This document shows positions 27,212 to 37,345 of a DNA stretch of 64,000 bases, piece by piece. Every line of letters begins with the position of its first letter. Positions within the stretch are counted from its first letter, which is position 1. The stretch covers positions 310,001-374,000 of the forward strand of contig NZ_CP058952.1 in NCBI RefSeq assembly GCF_013423785.1. Direction: 5' to 3'. The notes under the pieces were generated by a model, which worked only from the letters and a program-made list of their open reading frames with translations, had not been told where the DNA came from and searched no databases. The DNA comes from Chitinibacter fontanus. Its GTDB lineage: Bacteria > Pseudomonadota > Gammaproteobacteria > Burkholderiales > Chitinibacteraceae. The position numbers were made by a program, and so were the translations under genes.

Positions 27212-28471
27212 TTAAATACCTTTCACAAACGGATAATCCACCTCAGGTGTACGCTGCGCCATCAAATCGGCAATCGCTTTGGCCGAGCCACAACATTCAG
27301 TCCACCCTAGCGTACCGTGTCCAGTATTGAGCCATAAGCTTGGATAACGCGTCTGACCAATATACGGCAGATTACCCGGCGTTGCAGGGCGCAAACCGGT
27401 CCAGAATTCAGCCTTGTCGTAATCCATCCCACGCGGGAAAATTTGACTAGTGCGCTGGATTAACGCTTTACAGCGAATCTCGTTCAAATCGAGGTTGTAG
27501 CCATTAAATTCCGCCGTGCCAGCCACTCGCAAGCGATCGCCCAAGCGCGAGAACACCAGTTTATAACCGTCATCGGTCAAACTCACGGTCGGCGCAAATT
27601 CAGGATCAGTCACCGGAATCGTAGCGGAGTAGCCCTTGGCCGGATAAATGTCCAGTGTGATGCCTAGTGATTGCAAATACAGTGGGCTGTAGCTACCCAA
27701 GCAGACCACAATCTGATCCGCTTGCAAGTGCTCAACGCCCTCTTCTTCACTGCGCACACGTACCGCTTTGACATCATCGCCTTCGCGAATCAGCGCTTCG
27801 ATCGCGCAGTCGTAGCGAAATTGCACGCCCATCGCCGTACAGCGATCGGCCAATTCATTAGTAAACTGCCGAGCATCACCCGACTCATCGCTCGGAGTAT
27901 AAGTGCCGCCCACAATCGGATAGCGCGATTGCGCCAGCGCAGGCTCAATCGCAAGGCACTCGGCCGCGGTTTTTACTTGTCGATCCAAGCCCACTTCACG
28001 CATTAGTGCAGCAGCAGGAATTGCGGCCTCATACTCGGCCGGATCAGTGTAGTAATGCAAAATCCCTTCGGTACGCTGGTCATACACCACACCGGTTTGT
28101 GCACGCACGGCCTGCAGGGTATCGCGGCTATACAACCCAAGCCGAACTAAATTTTGCAAATTCGATTTGGCTTTGGCCTTGGTGCATTGCTCTAAAAAGC
28201 GCAGCCCCCAGCGCCATTGATTCCAATCCAGTTTCAAACGAAACAGCAATGGCGCATCTTCTTCCCCTAGCCATTGCAAGGTTTTCCACGGCGCTTTCGG
28301 GTTGGCCCACGGCTCGGCGTGGCACACCGAAATCTGCCCCCCATTGGCATAACTGGTTTCACGCGCCGGTTCTTGAGCGCGTTCAATCACCGTCACATCG
28401 TGCCCCTCTTGGGCTAAGAACCATGCGGTTGTCACCCCAATCACCCCTGCTCCCAATACTATGACTTTCAT
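27212..28471 (-). CDS. dadA: D-amino acid dehydrogenase small subunit
   Basis: A 419-residue FAD flavoprotein. The dinucleotide motif VLGAGVIGVTTAWFLAQEGHD is at the N-terminus, followed by ERAQEPARETSYANGGQIS, and the C-terminus has GLRPATPGNLPYIG and NTGHGTLGWTECCGSAKAIADL. These are DadA signatures. It oxidises D-amino acids, chiefly D-alanine, to keto acids and feeds electrons to the membrane quinone pool. It is monocistronic here; the alanine racemase and Lrp-type regulator that often accompany it are absent. The 235-base gap behind it (28472-28706) shows no further gene. Confidence 0.93.
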   Translation of the reverse strand: MKVIVLGAGVIGVTTAWFLAQEGHDVTVIERAQEPARETSYANGGQISVCHAEPWANPKAPWKTLQWLGEEDAPLLFRLKLDWNQWRWGLRFLEQCTKAKAKSNLQNLVRLGLYSRDTLQAVRAQTGVVYDQRTEGILHYYTDPAEYEAAIPAAALMREVGLDRQVKTAAECLAIEPALAQSRYPIVGGTYTPSDESGDARQFTNELADRCTAMGVQFRYDCAIEALIREGDDVKAVRVRSEEEGVEHLQADQIVVCLGSYSPLYLQSLGITLDIYPAKGYSATIPVTDPEFAPTVSLTDDGYKLVFSRLGDRLRVAGTAEFNGYNLDLNEIRCKALIQRTSQIFPRGMDYDKAEFWTGLRPATPGNLPYIGQTRYPSLWLNTGHGTLGWTECCGSAKAIADLMAQRTPEVDYPFVKGI

Positions 28472-28706
28472 TTGGCGCTCCCCTTGCTATTTGTCGCTAT
28501 TATGCCGTGCAGATCTGCGGGATCGAAGCAGATTCTGGCGCGATGCTGCGACAGATCAAAGCTTAGTAAATCGCCGAGTTGAAGTTGCTTTACAACACCG
28601 CCCTATCAAAGCGCTATCGCATGTCTGAATACATGGTCGGAATAAAAAAACTCGATTAGACTGCCAACATTGTCAAATTTGTCAGCCGATACTTGAAAAA
28701 CTCTGC

Positions 28707-30554
28707 ATGAACCTGTCACTTCGCCCTGCGGTTATCTTGGCTATTTTGCTTGGCCTGCTGTTGCCAGCCACAATTAATGGCTATTTGAGCATTCGCACCG
28801 ACCTCACTACGGCCGAAAAAAACATCCGCCTCGATCATGAACGGCTAGTGGAAATCCTGGTATTGGGGATGCAAGAGCCGCTGTGGAACTTGGCACCTGA
28901 ATCTGGCAAACCGCTACTTGACTCGGTCATGAGTGATCCACGCGTCGTTCGGATTGTCGTGAATGATGCTTCGTTGGGGGTTTTTCTTAGCACCAATCAG
29001 CCCGAACGCCGCATTGGCAAGCTATCTTCCCTCTCGCATTTAGTGAGTAAGCAAGGCAATGTGATTGGTAATGTGACTCTGGAGCTGGATGATGGCATCG
29101 CCAAACAAGCCATTGAGCGTAAGCAACAGCAATATTTATTCGCCGTATTTGTGCAGGTGTGCTTTAGCCTCGGTTTGATTTTGTTCCTACTCAACTCGCG
29201 AGTATTACGCCCACTAGAGAAATTAACCCAACAATCCACGGAACTAGCCAACGATCAGCTAGATCGCCCTTTTATTTGGCACCGGGAAGATGAAATCGGC
29301 CAATTAGGTAGCGCGCTAGAACAAACGCGGCAAGCCCTGCGCGATATGATTGGTACGCTGGAGCAGAAAAATCTGCAGTTAGAAGCAGACCTGATGAGCC
29401 GCAAGCAGATTGAATCGGCCCTGCGTGTCAGCGAAGACCGTATGCGCCGTTTGGTCGAATCCACCCGCCTTATTCCATGGGATGCCCGCCCGGAAGAATG
29501 GCGCTTTACGTACGTGGGGCCACAAGCCGAACAATTACTCAACTATCCACTGTCAGTCTGGTATAGCGAGGGCTTTTTAAGTAGCTATCTGCATCCAGAC
29601 GATCGGCACTATGCCTACCCTCTGTTTGCTGATGTACATGAACCAGGCCAAGTCTATGAATTTGAGTGTCGCCTGCTCGCAGCAAGCGGCAAAGAAGTCT
29701 GGGTGCAAATCATGGCAACGTGTGATCTAGACCCGAACGGACACCCTCATTTACAGGGCTTCTTGTTTGATATTAGCCAGCGAAAACACACCGAAATTCA
29801 GCTGGAAAACTACCGCCACCATCTGGAAGATGTCGTTGAGGATCGCAGCCGCGAGTTGGCTACGAGTACCCACGAATTAGAAATTTTGACTAATATTCTG
29901 GCGCAAGATTTACGCACCCCGCTGCGCACCATCGATGGCTTTAGTCAGGTACTCGTCGATGACTACCAAGATAATCTCGATAGCAACGCCCGCAATTACC
30001 TGCAGCGAATTCGCGGTAGTATCAACGGTATGGCCAGCCGAATTGATGATTTATTGATGCTACAGCAGTTTTCCCGCACTGAAATCAGGCCACAAAATAT
30101 TGATATCAGTGCCATGGCACATGACATCATGGACGAAATTACCATGCTGCAGCCTGATCGCGCACGTGAGATTTTGATCGATGATCAGATGCAGGCCGAT
30201 GCCGACCCGCGCCTCATCCGCATTGCTTTATTCAATCTATTAGAAAACGCGTGGAAATATTCTCAAACCAAAGAAATTATCAAAATTTCCTTCGGCAGCA
30301 CTCACGTAAATGGGCAAATGGTGTACTACATCGCCGATGAAGGGATTGGTTTCAATATGGCTCTAGCCAAAAACCTATTCACACCTTTTTACCGGCTACA
30401 TTCCCAGTCCCAATACAGCGGAAATGGCATTGGGCTTACCGCAGCACAGCGGATTATTAGCCGGCACGGGGGGCGTATTTGGGCCAAATCTTCCCCAGAT
30501 GAGGGAACAATTTTCTACTTCACTCTGCCCGCACATTTGCTGCATGCCGCATAA
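28707..30554 (+). CDS. Histidine-kinase-like membrane sensor lacking the phospho-acceptor histidine
   Basis: A 615-residue protein: membrane helices at about 7-26 and 145-163 flank a periplasmic domain; then HAMP (RPLEKLTQQSTEL), a coiled coil, a PAS/PAC domain (about 255-360, ending FDISQRKH), a dimerisation helix and an ATPase domain (NLLENAWKYS, DEGIGFN, GNGIGLTAAQRII). In relatives of this phytochrome/bacteriophytochrome-type kinase group the H-box is SHDLRAPLRTIDGF. Here it reads AQDLRTPLRTIDGF, with codon CAA giving Gln400 where His should be. ATP binding seems intact, autophosphorylation at the usual site is not. It may act as a pseudokinase or a scaffold. No partner regulator is adjacent. 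Confidence 0.85.
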   Translation: MNLSLRPAVILAILLGLLLPATINGYLSIRTDLTTAEKNIRLDHERLVEILVLGMQEPLWNLAPESGKPLLDSVMSDPRVVRIVVNDASLGVFLSTNQPERRIGKLSSLSHLVSKQGNVIGNVTLELDDGIAKQAIERKQQQYLFAVFVQVCFSLGLILFLLNSRVLRPLEKLTQQSTELANDQLDRPFIWHREDEIGQLGSALEQTRQALRDMIGTLEQKNLQLEADLMSRKQIESALRVSEDRMRRLVESTRLIPWDARPEEWRFTYVGPQAEQLLNYPLSVWYSEGFLSSYLHPDDRHYAYPLFADVHEPGQVYEFECRLLAASGKEVWVQIMATCDLDPNGHPHLQGFLFDISQRKHTEIQLENYRHHLEDVVEDRSRELATSTHELEILTNILAQDLRTPLRTIDGFSQVLVDDYQDNLDSNARNYLQRIRGSINGMASRIDDLLMLQQFSRTEIRPQNIDISAMAHDIMDEITMLQPDRAREILIDDQMQADADPRLIRIALFNLLENAWKYSQTKEIIKISFGSTHVNGQMVYYIADEGIGFNMALAKNLFTPFYRLHSQSQYSGNGIGLTAAQRIISRHGGRIWAKSSPDEGTIFYFTLPAHLLHAA

Positions 30555-30579
30555 TTTTCAACAATCGAACTACAAATGC

Positions 30580-30607
30580 TTGCAAAACAGAACGATTGTT
30601 CTATAAT
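30580..30607 (+). promoter_or_regulatory. recA promoter with embedded GAAC-N4-GTTC operator
   Basis: TTGCAA (30580-30585) and TATAAT (30602-30607) are 16 bases apart. The spacer carries the perfect palindrome AGAACGATTGTTCT at 30589-30602, whose core GAAC-N4-GTTC is the shape of the Firmicute LexA/DinR box. I find no CTGT-N8-ACAG box here. Binding by LexA is inference. Confidence 0.65.
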
Positions 30608-30642
30608 CGCACTACCTCATTATTTTTGCTCAGGACACCACC

Positions 30643-31686
30643 ATGGATGATAACAAAAGCAAAGCTCTAGCCGCGGCATTAGCACAGATTGAACGCCAAT
30701 TTGGTAAAGGCGCCATCATGAAAATGGGCGACAACCAGATTGAAAATGATCTGCAAGTCGTATCAACTGGCTCGCTAGGCTTGGACTTGGCTCTGGGCGT
30801 TGGTGGCTTGCCACGCGGCCGGATTGTTGAAATCTTTGGGCCAGAGTCTTCAGGTAAAACCACGCTGTGTTTGCATGTGGTTGCCGAGATTCAAAAACTG
30901 GGTGGTGTTGCCGCGTATATCGATGCGGAAAATGCGCTTGACCCAATCTACGCGCAAAAACTTGGTGTGAACGTATCGGACATGCTGATTTCTCAGCCTG
31001 ATACTGGCGAACAAGCACTCGAAATCGCCGATATGCTGGTGCGCTCTGGTGGCGTTGACATCATCGTCGTTGACTCGGTTGCCGCATTAACACCAAAAGC
31101 CGAGATTGAAGGCGAAATGGGTGACGTACACGTCGGCCTGCAAGCCCGCTTGATGAGCCAAGCTTTACGTAAACTGACTGGTAATATCAAACGCACCAAT
31201 ACACTGGTAATCTTTATTAACCAGTTGCGTATGAAAATCGGCGCGATGATGCCAGGGCAAAGCCCGGAAACCACCACCGGTGGTAATGCGCTGAAATTCT
31301 ACGCTTCAGTCCGTCTCGACATTCGCCGCATTGGTGCGGTGAAAAAAGGCGAAGAAATTATTGGTAACCAAACCAAAGTCAAAGTCGCCAAAAACAAAGT
31401 TGCACCACCATTCCGCGTGATCACGTTTGATATCCTGTACGGCGAAGGCATTTCGCGTGAAGGCGAGATCATCGAGCAAGGCGTAGCCAATAAGATTGTC
31501 GAAAAATCCGGCGCTTGGTACAGCTACAATGGCAACAAGATTGGTCAAGGTCTGGAAAACTCACGTCAATTCCTAAAAGATAATCCGGAATTGGCCGACG
31601 AAATCATCAAGAAAGTCCGCGATAAGTTGATCGGCAGCAGCTTGCCGATCGAAATGGGCGGCGATGATGTCGAAGCTGCCGAATAA
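30643..31686 (+). CDS. recA: Recombinase RecA
   Basis: A 347-residue recombinase. Walker A is GPESSGKT (66-73), Walker [11 protein letters not shown], and loop L2 holds [10 protein letters not shown] and [14 protein letters not shown]. It forms the nucleoprotein filament for homologous recombination and triggers LexA self-cleavage. The acidic tail GGDDVEAAE is usual. An intact σ70 promoter with a palindromic operator lies 36 bases upstream, and a hairpin terminator separates it from recX. Confidence 0.97.
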   Translation: MDDNKSKALAAALAQIERQFGKGAIMKMGDNQIENDLQVVSTGSLGLDLALGVGGLPRGRIVEIFGPESSGKTTLCLHVVAEIQKLGGVAAYIDAENALDPIYAQKLGVNVSDMLISQPDTGEQALEIADMLVRSGGVDIIVVDSVAALTPKAEIEGEMGDVHVGLQARLMSQALRKLTGNIKRTNTLVIFINQLRMKIGAMMPGQSPETTTGGNALKFYASVRLDIRRIGAVKKGEEIIGNQTKVKVAKNKVAPPFRVITFDILYGEGISREGEIIEQGVANKIVEKSGAWYSYNGNKIGQGLENSRQFLKDNPELADEIIKKVRDKLIGSSLPIEMGGDDVEAAE

Positions 31687-31711
31687 GCGGCGGCGTTAGT
31701 CATTCTGATCA

Positions 31712-31736
31712 GGCTCTCCTCGTGGGAGCCTTTTTT
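31712..31736 (+). terminator. Intercistronic terminator between recA and recX
   Basis: GGCTCTC–CTCGT–GGGAGCC followed by TTTTTT lies 25 bases after recA and about 22 bases before the recX start. It should make recX dependent on read-through, keeping RecX far below RecA. Confidence 0.85.
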
Positions 31737-31758
31737 CATTATGTGGGCGGGAGAAAAT

Positions 31759-32220
31759 ATGGTTTCACTGCGCAATAAAGCACTGCAAATGCTAGGTCGG
31801 CGCGACCATTCGCGCGCTGAGCTAGAGCAAAAACTAAAAGCACACACTGAAACGCCAGACGAGATCCCGGCGCTGCTCGACGATTTTGAGGCGAGAGGTT
31901 GGCTGTCGGACAGCCGCTTTGCCGAGCAATGGACGCACTATCGCAGCCAGCGCTATGGCCTTGGTAAGCTCAAACAAGAATTACGCCAACGCGGCGTCGC
32001 CAGCGAGATTATTGATGCCAGCATTGAAGCCGTCGCTGAGAACGAAGAAAGTACCGCGCGCAGGCTATGGCAGAAGAAATTTGGCCAATCCCCAGCAGAT
32101 GCTAAAGAGCGCGCCAAGCAGTTGCGTTTTTTAGCCAGTCGCGGCTTTAGCACTAGCGTGATTTATCGGGTAGTCAACGGTGCGGATGACGATACATTTG
32201 ACGAGTTTGACTGTGATTGA
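31759..32220 (+). CDS. recX: Regulatory protein RecX
   Basis: A 153-residue three-helix-repeat protein that caps and destabilises RecA filaments. Family stretches: ALQMLGRRDHSRAELEQKL, then GWLSDSRFAEQWTHYRSQRYGLGKLKQELRQRGV, then KQLRFLASRGFSTSVIYRVV. The ATG at 31759 has GGGAG in front and is preferred over the ATG at 31741, which lies at the foot of the recA terminator. The tail is acidic (DDDTFDEFDCD). The 217-base gap after it (32221-32437) leads to alaS and shows no gene. Confidence 0.92.
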   Translation: MVSLRNKALQMLGRRDHSRAELEQKLKAHTETPDEIPALLDDFEARGWLSDSRFAEQWTHYRSQRYGLGKLKQELRQRGVASEIIDASIEAVAENEESTARRLWQKKFGQSPADAKERAKQLRFLASRGFSTSVIYRVVNGADDDTFDEFDCD

Positions 32221-32437
32221 GATACACCACCAAGTATACGGATATAGCCTAGATTTTAAATGATCATTTCAGATATACCCCACCACTCTAAACAAAAATG
32301 CCAATCTAGTCGTCGTTATCTTCGCGATTAGTAACATCGTCACTCAGGACAACAAATCCCCTGTGCGCCTACCCGCCCACGCCACTTTGCATTAGAATCT
32401 ATTCCCTTGAATTTAAACTGCGCGCGCGTAACGTCTT

Positions 32438-35056
32438 ATGAAATCATCCCAGATTCGCCAAAAGTTCTTGGACTTTTTTGCAAGCAAAAGCCACCAAGTC
32501 GTGGCTTCATCCTCGCTGATTCCGGCTAACGATCCGACGATCCTGTTTACCAATGCCGGGATGAACCAATTTAAAGACGTGTTCTTGGGTTTTGATAAAC
32601 GCCCTTACACGCGCGCTACTACCAGCCAAAAATGTGTCCGCGCCGGTGGCAAACACAATGACTTAGAAAACGTTGGCTACACCGCCCGCCACCACACCTT
32701 TTTTGAAATGCTCGGTAATTTCTCGTTTGGCGACTACTTCAAACGAGAAGCGATTTTGTACGCATGGGAATTCTTGACTAGCCCTGAATGGCTGGGTATT
32801 CCTAAAGAAAAACTGATGGTCACCGTGTACGCAACGGACGACGAAGCTTATGACATTTGGAACAAAGAAGTCGGCGTTCCAGCAGAGAAAATCGTACGCA
32901 TCGGTGACAACAAAGGCGCGCCATATGCATCAGATAATTTCTGGCAAATGGGCGACACCGGTCCATGTGGTCCATGTTCTGAAATTTTCTACGATCACGG
33001 CGACCACATTTGGGGCGGCCCTCCAGGATCACCAGAAGAAGACGGTGACCGTTTCATCGAGATCTGGAACAACGTATTCATGCAATTTAACCGCGACGAA
33101 GCGGGAGTATTGCATCCACTGCCAAAACCATCGGTTGATACCGGCATGGGCCTGGAGCGGATTTCTGCAGTAATGCAGAAAGTGCATGCGAACTACGAAA
33201 TCGATCTATTCCAACACCTATTGGCGGCAGCGCAACGTGAAACCGGCGCGACCGATCCAGAATCACCATCACTAAAAGTGATTGCCGATCACATCCGCTC
33301 ATGTGCCTTCCTGATCGCTGACGGCGCTTTGCCAGCCAACGACGGTCGTGGTTATGTACTGCGCCGCATTATTCGCCGCGCGATTCGTCACGGCTACAAA
33401 CTAGGTCAGAAAGGCTACTTCTTCCATAAGCTGGTTGCACCATTGGCCGACGTAATGGGCGATGCCTACCCAGAGTTGCGTCAGCGTAAAGAACACATTA
33501 TCGACGCACTGAAGACCGAAGAAGAAATCTTTGGGCGCACGCTAGAAAACGGCATGACCTTGCTCGACACCGTTTTGGGCGGCGGCAAGCAAGTGCTTGA
33601 CGGCGATGTGGCGTTCAAATTGTCTGACACCTACGGCTTCCCAATCGATTTGACCGCCGACGTTTGCCGCGAGCGCAATGTCACCGTCGATATCGCCGGT
33701 TTTGAAGCTGCGCTCGAAGCACAGCGCAAACAATCTAAAGCCGCTGGCACTTTCAAAATGACGGCAGGCTTGGCGTACGAAGGCGAAGCTTCGTGCTTCC
33801 ACGGTTATACCGAGAGCAGCCGCGCAGCCAAAGTGATTGCCCTGTATAAAGGCAGCGAGCAAGTTCAGCAATTGGTCGATGGCGACGAAGGCGTAATCGT
33901 ACTGGATCACACGCCGTTCTACGCGGAATCAGGTGGCCAAGCGGGTGACTCCGGCGTCATCGCTGGCTCGGGCGTTTTCAACGTCACAGACACGCAGAAA
34001 ATCAAAGCCGATGTATTTGGTCACCAAGGTCAGATTATCAGCGGCACGCTCAAAGTTGGCGACGCCGTAACCGCCAGCATCGACATCGCCAAACGCCAAG
34101 CCAGCCAACGCAATCACTCGGCCACACACTTGCTACACGCTGCATTGCGCGAAGTTTTGGGCACGCATGTTGAGCAAAAAGGCTCTTTGGTCAATCACGA
34201 GCGTACGCGTTTTGACTTCTCGCACCCGAAAGCACTAACCAGCGACGAAATCGCCAAAGTGGAAGACTTGGTCAACCAAGTCATCATGGCCAATGAAGAA
34301 GCCGTCGCTAAATTGATGAGCTACGACGAGGCGATCAAAAACGGCGCGATGGCCTTGTTTGGCGAAAAATATGGCGATGAAGTGCGCGTATTGAAAATGG
34401 GCGACTTCTCGACCGAATTGTGCGGAGGTACGCACGTTGGCCGCACTGGTGACATCGGTCTGTTTAAAATCGTATCGGAAGGTGGCGTAGCTGCTGGTAT
34501 CCGTCGCGTTGAAGCGATCACGGGCACTGCTGCATTGTCAGCTGTACAAGCGCAAGACGCCGAGTTGAAAGCCGCAGCCGTAATCGCAGGCGCGCAATCG
34601 GGCGAATTGCTCTCGAAGCTGGAAAAACTGCAAGCGGATCTGAAAGCCGCGCAAAAAGAAGTGTCGCAACTGAAAGCGCAGATGGCGTTTACCCAGCTCG
34701 ACCAGTTGATCGGCGTTGGTATGCGCACCATTAATGGCGTGAAATGCATCGGTAGCGTCGTCGACGGTGTTGAAGCGGGTATGTTGCGTGAAATGAGCGA
34801 CAAGCTAATGGATCGCGTTGAAAGCGGCATCGCCCTACTTGCTTGCGTGAGCGACGATAAAGTGAGCCTGATCGCCCGGGTTAGCAAAGACCTCACCGGC
34901 AAGGTTAAAGCGGGTGAATTGGTGAATGTTGCGGCGCAAATCGTGGGCGGCAAAGGTGGTGGTCGCCCTGACATGGCTCAGGCGGGTGGTACCGATACCA
35001 GCAAAGTCAAAGAGGCGATGGAAGCAGCTGCGGCTTGGCTGGAAACTAAGCTTTAA
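32438..35056 (+). CDS. alaS: Alanyl-tRNA synthetase
   Basis: An 872-residue class II synthetase charging tRNA-Ala. The catalytic core starts [18 protein letters not shown] with [15 protein letters not shown]; the editing domain has the zinc ligands [11 protein letters not shown] and [13 protein letters not shown]; the C-terminal C-Ala domain ends [15 protein letters not shown]. Full length and complete. It follows recX in the order recA-recX-alaS seen in many proteobacteria. A terminator follows. Confidence 0.97.
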   Translation: MKSSQIRQKFLDFFASKSHQVVASSSLIPANDPTILFTNAGMNQFKDVFLGFDKRPYTRATTSQKCVRAGGKHNDLENVGYTARHHTFFEMLGNFSFGDYFKREAILYAWEFLTSPEWLGIPKEKLMVTVYATDDEAYDIWNKEVGVPAEKIVRIGDNKGAPYASDNFWQMGDTGPCGPCSEIFYDHGDHIWGGPPGSPEEDGDRFIEIWNNVFMQFNRDEAGVLHPLPKPSVDTGMGLERISAVMQKVHANYEIDLFQHLLAAAQRETGATDPESPSLKVIADHIRSCAFLIADGALPANDGRGYVLRRIIRRAIRHGYKLGQKGYFFHKLVAPLADVMGDAYPELRQRKEHIIDALKTEEEIFGRTLENGMTLLDTVLGGGKQVLDGDVAFKLSDTYGFPIDLTADVCRERNVTVDIAGFEAALEAQRKQSKAAGTFKMTAGLAYEGEASCFHGYTESSRAAKVIALYKGSEQVQQLVDGDEGVIVLDHTPFYAESGGQAGDSGVIAGSGVFNVTDTQKIKADVFGHQGQIISGTLKVGDAVTASIDIAKRQASQRNHSATHLLHAALREVLGTHVEQKGSLVNHERTRFDFSHPKALTSDEIAKVEDLVNQVIMANEEAVAKLMSYDEAIKNGAMALFGEKYGDEVRVLKMGDFSTELCGGTHVGRTGDIGLFKIVSEGGVAAGIRRVEAITGTAALSAVQAQDAELKAAAVIAGAQSGELLSKLEKLQADLKAAQKEVSQLKAQMAFTQLDQLIGVGMRTINGVKCIGSVVDGVEAGMLREMSDKLMDRVESGIALLACVSDDKVSLIARVSKDLTGKVKAGELVNVAAQIVGGKGGGRPDMAQAGGTDTSKVKEAMEAAAAWLETKL

Positions 35057-35083
35057 TCAATTTGACCACATATTGTTTCACAG

Positions 35084-35112
35084 AAAATGGCCACCCTCGG
35101 GTGGCCATTTTT
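35084..35112 (+). terminator. Rho-independent terminator after alaS
   Basis: AAAATGGCCACC–CTCG–GGTGGCCATTTTT, 27 bases past the alaS stop. Confidence 0.9.
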
Positions 35113-35178
35113 ACGGGGTATCTCGTTAAAAGCCTCATTATTTATTAACAATAGAGATATACATAACAGGGTATCAAT

Positions 35179-35403
35179 ATGACAGCTAAGCCAGAATTAC
35201 CCTTAGGGCGTTATCGTCATTACAAAGGCAATCAATATGAAGTGATTGATCTAGCCCGCCACTCTGAAACTTGCGAGTGGCTGGTGGTGTATCGGCCACT
35301 ATATGGCGAAGGAGGCTTGTGGGTACGCCCCTTTGCGATGTTTGTGGAAAACGTCGTAATTGATGGTGTACCGCAAGCCAGATTTGCCAAAATCACTGAC
35401 TAA
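35179..35403 (+). CDS. DUF1653 domain protein
   Basis: A 74-residue protein: LPLGRYRHYKGNQYEVIDLARHSET, then WLVVYRPLYGEGGLWVRPFAMF. This is the whole DUF1653 domain, a small beta-rich fold whose role is unknown. AGGGT gives a ribosome site. It lies 49 bases upstream of the DUF808 gene on the same strand. Confidence 0.88.
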   Translation: MTAKPELPLGRYRHYKGNQYEVIDLARHSETCEWLVVYRPLYGEGGLWVRPFAMFVENVVIDGVPQARFAKITD

Positions 35404-35452
35404 CAGCAAACTAGCACATTAACAAAAATTAACAAATGCACAGGGAAGATCA

Positions 35453-36358
35453 ATGGCTGGAGCAAGTTTACTTACACTTTTAGACGATATTGCTACGATT
35501 CTGGATGATGTTGCCGTCATGACTAAAGTCGCCGCAAAAAAGACTGCGGGGGTTTTGGGTGATGATTTGGCACTCAATGCCGAACAAGTCAATGGGGTAC
35601 GTGCGGAACGTGAATTGCCGGTGGTATGGGCCGTTGCCGTGGGCTCACTCAAAAATAAAATCATTTTAGTGCCCGCGGCATTGGCCATTAGTGCCTTTAT
35701 CCCCTGGGCAGTGATCCCATTATTAATGGTGGGTGGTTTATACCTGTGCTTTGAAGGGGTAGAAAAGCTAGCCCATAAATTCTTTCCACACGCAGAAGAA
35801 GAAAACCACGAGGCCTTGATCACCGCCATTAGTGATGAAAATGTCGATTTAGTTAGCCTAGAAAAAGACAAAATTAAAGGCGCAATTCGCACCGACTTCG
35901 TCTTATCGGCTGAGATTATCGTTATCGCCCTAGGTACCGTTGCAGATAAATCTTTATCGACCCAATTTATTGTCTTGGCAGGCATTGGCGTGATTATGAC
36001 AATTGGCGTCTATGGCTTGGTGGCGGGCATTGTAAAGCTGGATGACATCGGCTTTTATTTGCAAAAGAAAACCAATGGCGCGTTAAAAACAGTAGGAGCA
36101 ATGCTGGTAGCAACTGCACCAAAACTGATGAAGCTGCTTACCGTTGTTGGTACTGCGGCGATGTTTTTGGTGGGTGGGGGTATTCTGACGCATGGCATCC
36201 CACAACTTCATCATGGCATTGAGCATCTAGCAGCCGAAAGCGGTAATGTGATGGCGGCAGTCATACCAAGTGCAATGAATCTGCTGGTCGGCGTGCTAGC
36301 TGGCGCAATTGCACTTGCAGCTGTTGCACTAGGCAGCAAGTTGTTTGGTAAAAAGTAA
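35453..36358 (+). CDS. DUF808 family inner-membrane protein (YedI-like)
   Basis: A 301-residue polytopic membrane protein starting MAGASLLTLLDDIATILDDVAVMTK, the signature opening of the DUF808/YedI family. About six hydrophobic segments are visible, e.g. IILVPAALAISAFIPWAVIPLLMVGGLYLCF and the final AMNLLVGVLAGAIALAAVALG. The loop after the first pair is charged and acidic (HAEEENHEALI). Function unknown. AGGGAAG lies upstream of the start. Confidence 0.9.
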   Translation: MAGASLLTLLDDIATILDDVAVMTKVAAKKTAGVLGDDLALNAEQVNGVRAERELPVVWAVAVGSLKNKIILVPAALAISAFIPWAVIPLLMVGGLYLCFEGVEKLAHKFFPHAEEENHEALITAISDENVDLVSLEKDKIKGAIRTDFVLSAEIIVIALGTVADKSLSTQFIVLAGIGVIMTIGVYGLVAGIVKLDDIGFYLQKKTNGALKTVGAMLVATAPKLMKLLTVVGTAAMFLVGGGILTHGIPQLHHGIEHLAAESGNVMAAVIPSAMNLLVGVLAGAIALAAVALGSKLFGKK

Positions 36359-36472
36359 CTCATTACAAAGGCATGACTAGCGCGGTCATAATATTGCGCT
36401 GGTCTGTCCACTGCTTGCAGGTCATGGTTGATTGACCTATAGCTAGGAAGATTCATTCAAAAGTAAGTCATC

Positions 36473-37273
36473 ATGCCCCGTGGCTCCACTGATGCTCATT
36501 CAATACTAAGCAAAACCCTTACTGCCGTGGTGCTTAGTACACTAATCAACGTTTCAGTTGAGGCTGGTTCATGCTTAACCAGCCTCAAAGTAAGCTGGGA
36601 TACATGGGCACCATTTCATTACCAAGATGCCCACGGACAAATGCAAGGCTATGCCGTACAAGTCTTAAACGAAATGGCCAAACGAGCACAGTGCAAGCTT
36701 AGCTATGTACAGCGCCCATGGAAACGCACGCTCAATGAATTGGCTACTGGCGATGTCGACCTTGCCATGGAAACGCTCAAAACACCTGAGCGCGAGCAGT
36801 TCGCACTATTTTCCGGGCCTTACAGCCCAACGGTCATTCAGCTATATCACAACACAAATTCAGCACGAGCTTGGAATATTCGCACTCTAGCAGATCTGGA
36901 ACGCTATCCAGGCGTTCGAATAGGTGTTGCACGCGGGGATAGTTTTGGTTCTGAAATTGACCAATGGCTAGCGCAAAGCCACCCGGGAATTGTGGTCGAT
37001 GTAGCCCCAACCATGCAGGCCAATCTACAAAAACTAGCCTATGGCCGTATTGATCTGGCCTTCGCGTCTTCGCTCTCGGCCATCGCAGTCATAAAATCTT
37101 TGCGGCTTAATACGATTTCACCACTAGCGGTGGGTTGGACTATTGAGGATGCACATTTTGCCTTCAGCAAAATCAGTGTCAGCGACGGGGATTTTCAGCG
37201 CATGAACCAAGCATTGGAAAGCATGCGCAAAGATGGCAAATTGGCTGAATTAGTCAGGCTGTATCGCCACTAA
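36473..37273 (+). CDS. Periplasmic solute-binding-like protein (family 3)
   Basis: A 266-residue protein with a signal peptide (SKTLTAVVLSTLINVSVEAGS) and a family-3 solute-binding fold: LKVSWDTWAPFHYQDAHGQMQGYAVQVLNEMAKRAQC, later GDVDLAMETLKTPEREQFALFSGPY and KLAYGRIDLAFASSLSA. No permease or ATPase gene is near, so it is probably a stand-alone sensor or binding protein; such orphans are frequent in betaproteobacteria and vibrios. The ligand cannot be told. The ribosome site is weak. Confidence 0.82.
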   Translation: MPRGSTDAHSILSKTLTAVVLSTLINVSVEAGSCLTSLKVSWDTWAPFHYQDAHGQMQGYAVQVLNEMAKRAQCKLSYVQRPWKRTLNELATGDVDLAMETLKTPEREQFALFSGPYSPTVIQLYHNTNSARAWNIRTLADLERYPGVRIGVARGDSFGSEIDQWLAQSHPGIVVDVAPTMQANLQKLAYGRIDLAFASSLSAIAVIKSLRLNTISPLAVGWTIEDAHFAFSKISVSDGDFQRMNQALESMRKDGKLAELVRLYRH

Positions 37274-37282
37274 TACAAAAAT

Positions 37283-37305
37283 AAAAAGCCCCACATTGGT
37301 GGGGC
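37283..37305 (-). terminator. Terminator hairpin after the 64-residue gene
   Basis: On the minus strand GCCCCAC–CAAT–GTGGGGC is followed by TTTTT. Faces the small minus-strand gene and also separates it from the solute-binding gene. Confidence 0.8.
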
Positions 37306-37345
37306 CGCGAGACAGTAGAAGGATTGCAATACTAATTTAGGCCGC

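Noticed and set aside
34321..34974. 217-codon minus-strand frame inside alaS
   Set aside because: Its Ser/Pro/Thr-rich product mirrors alaS codon use; alaS is intact in the other strand.
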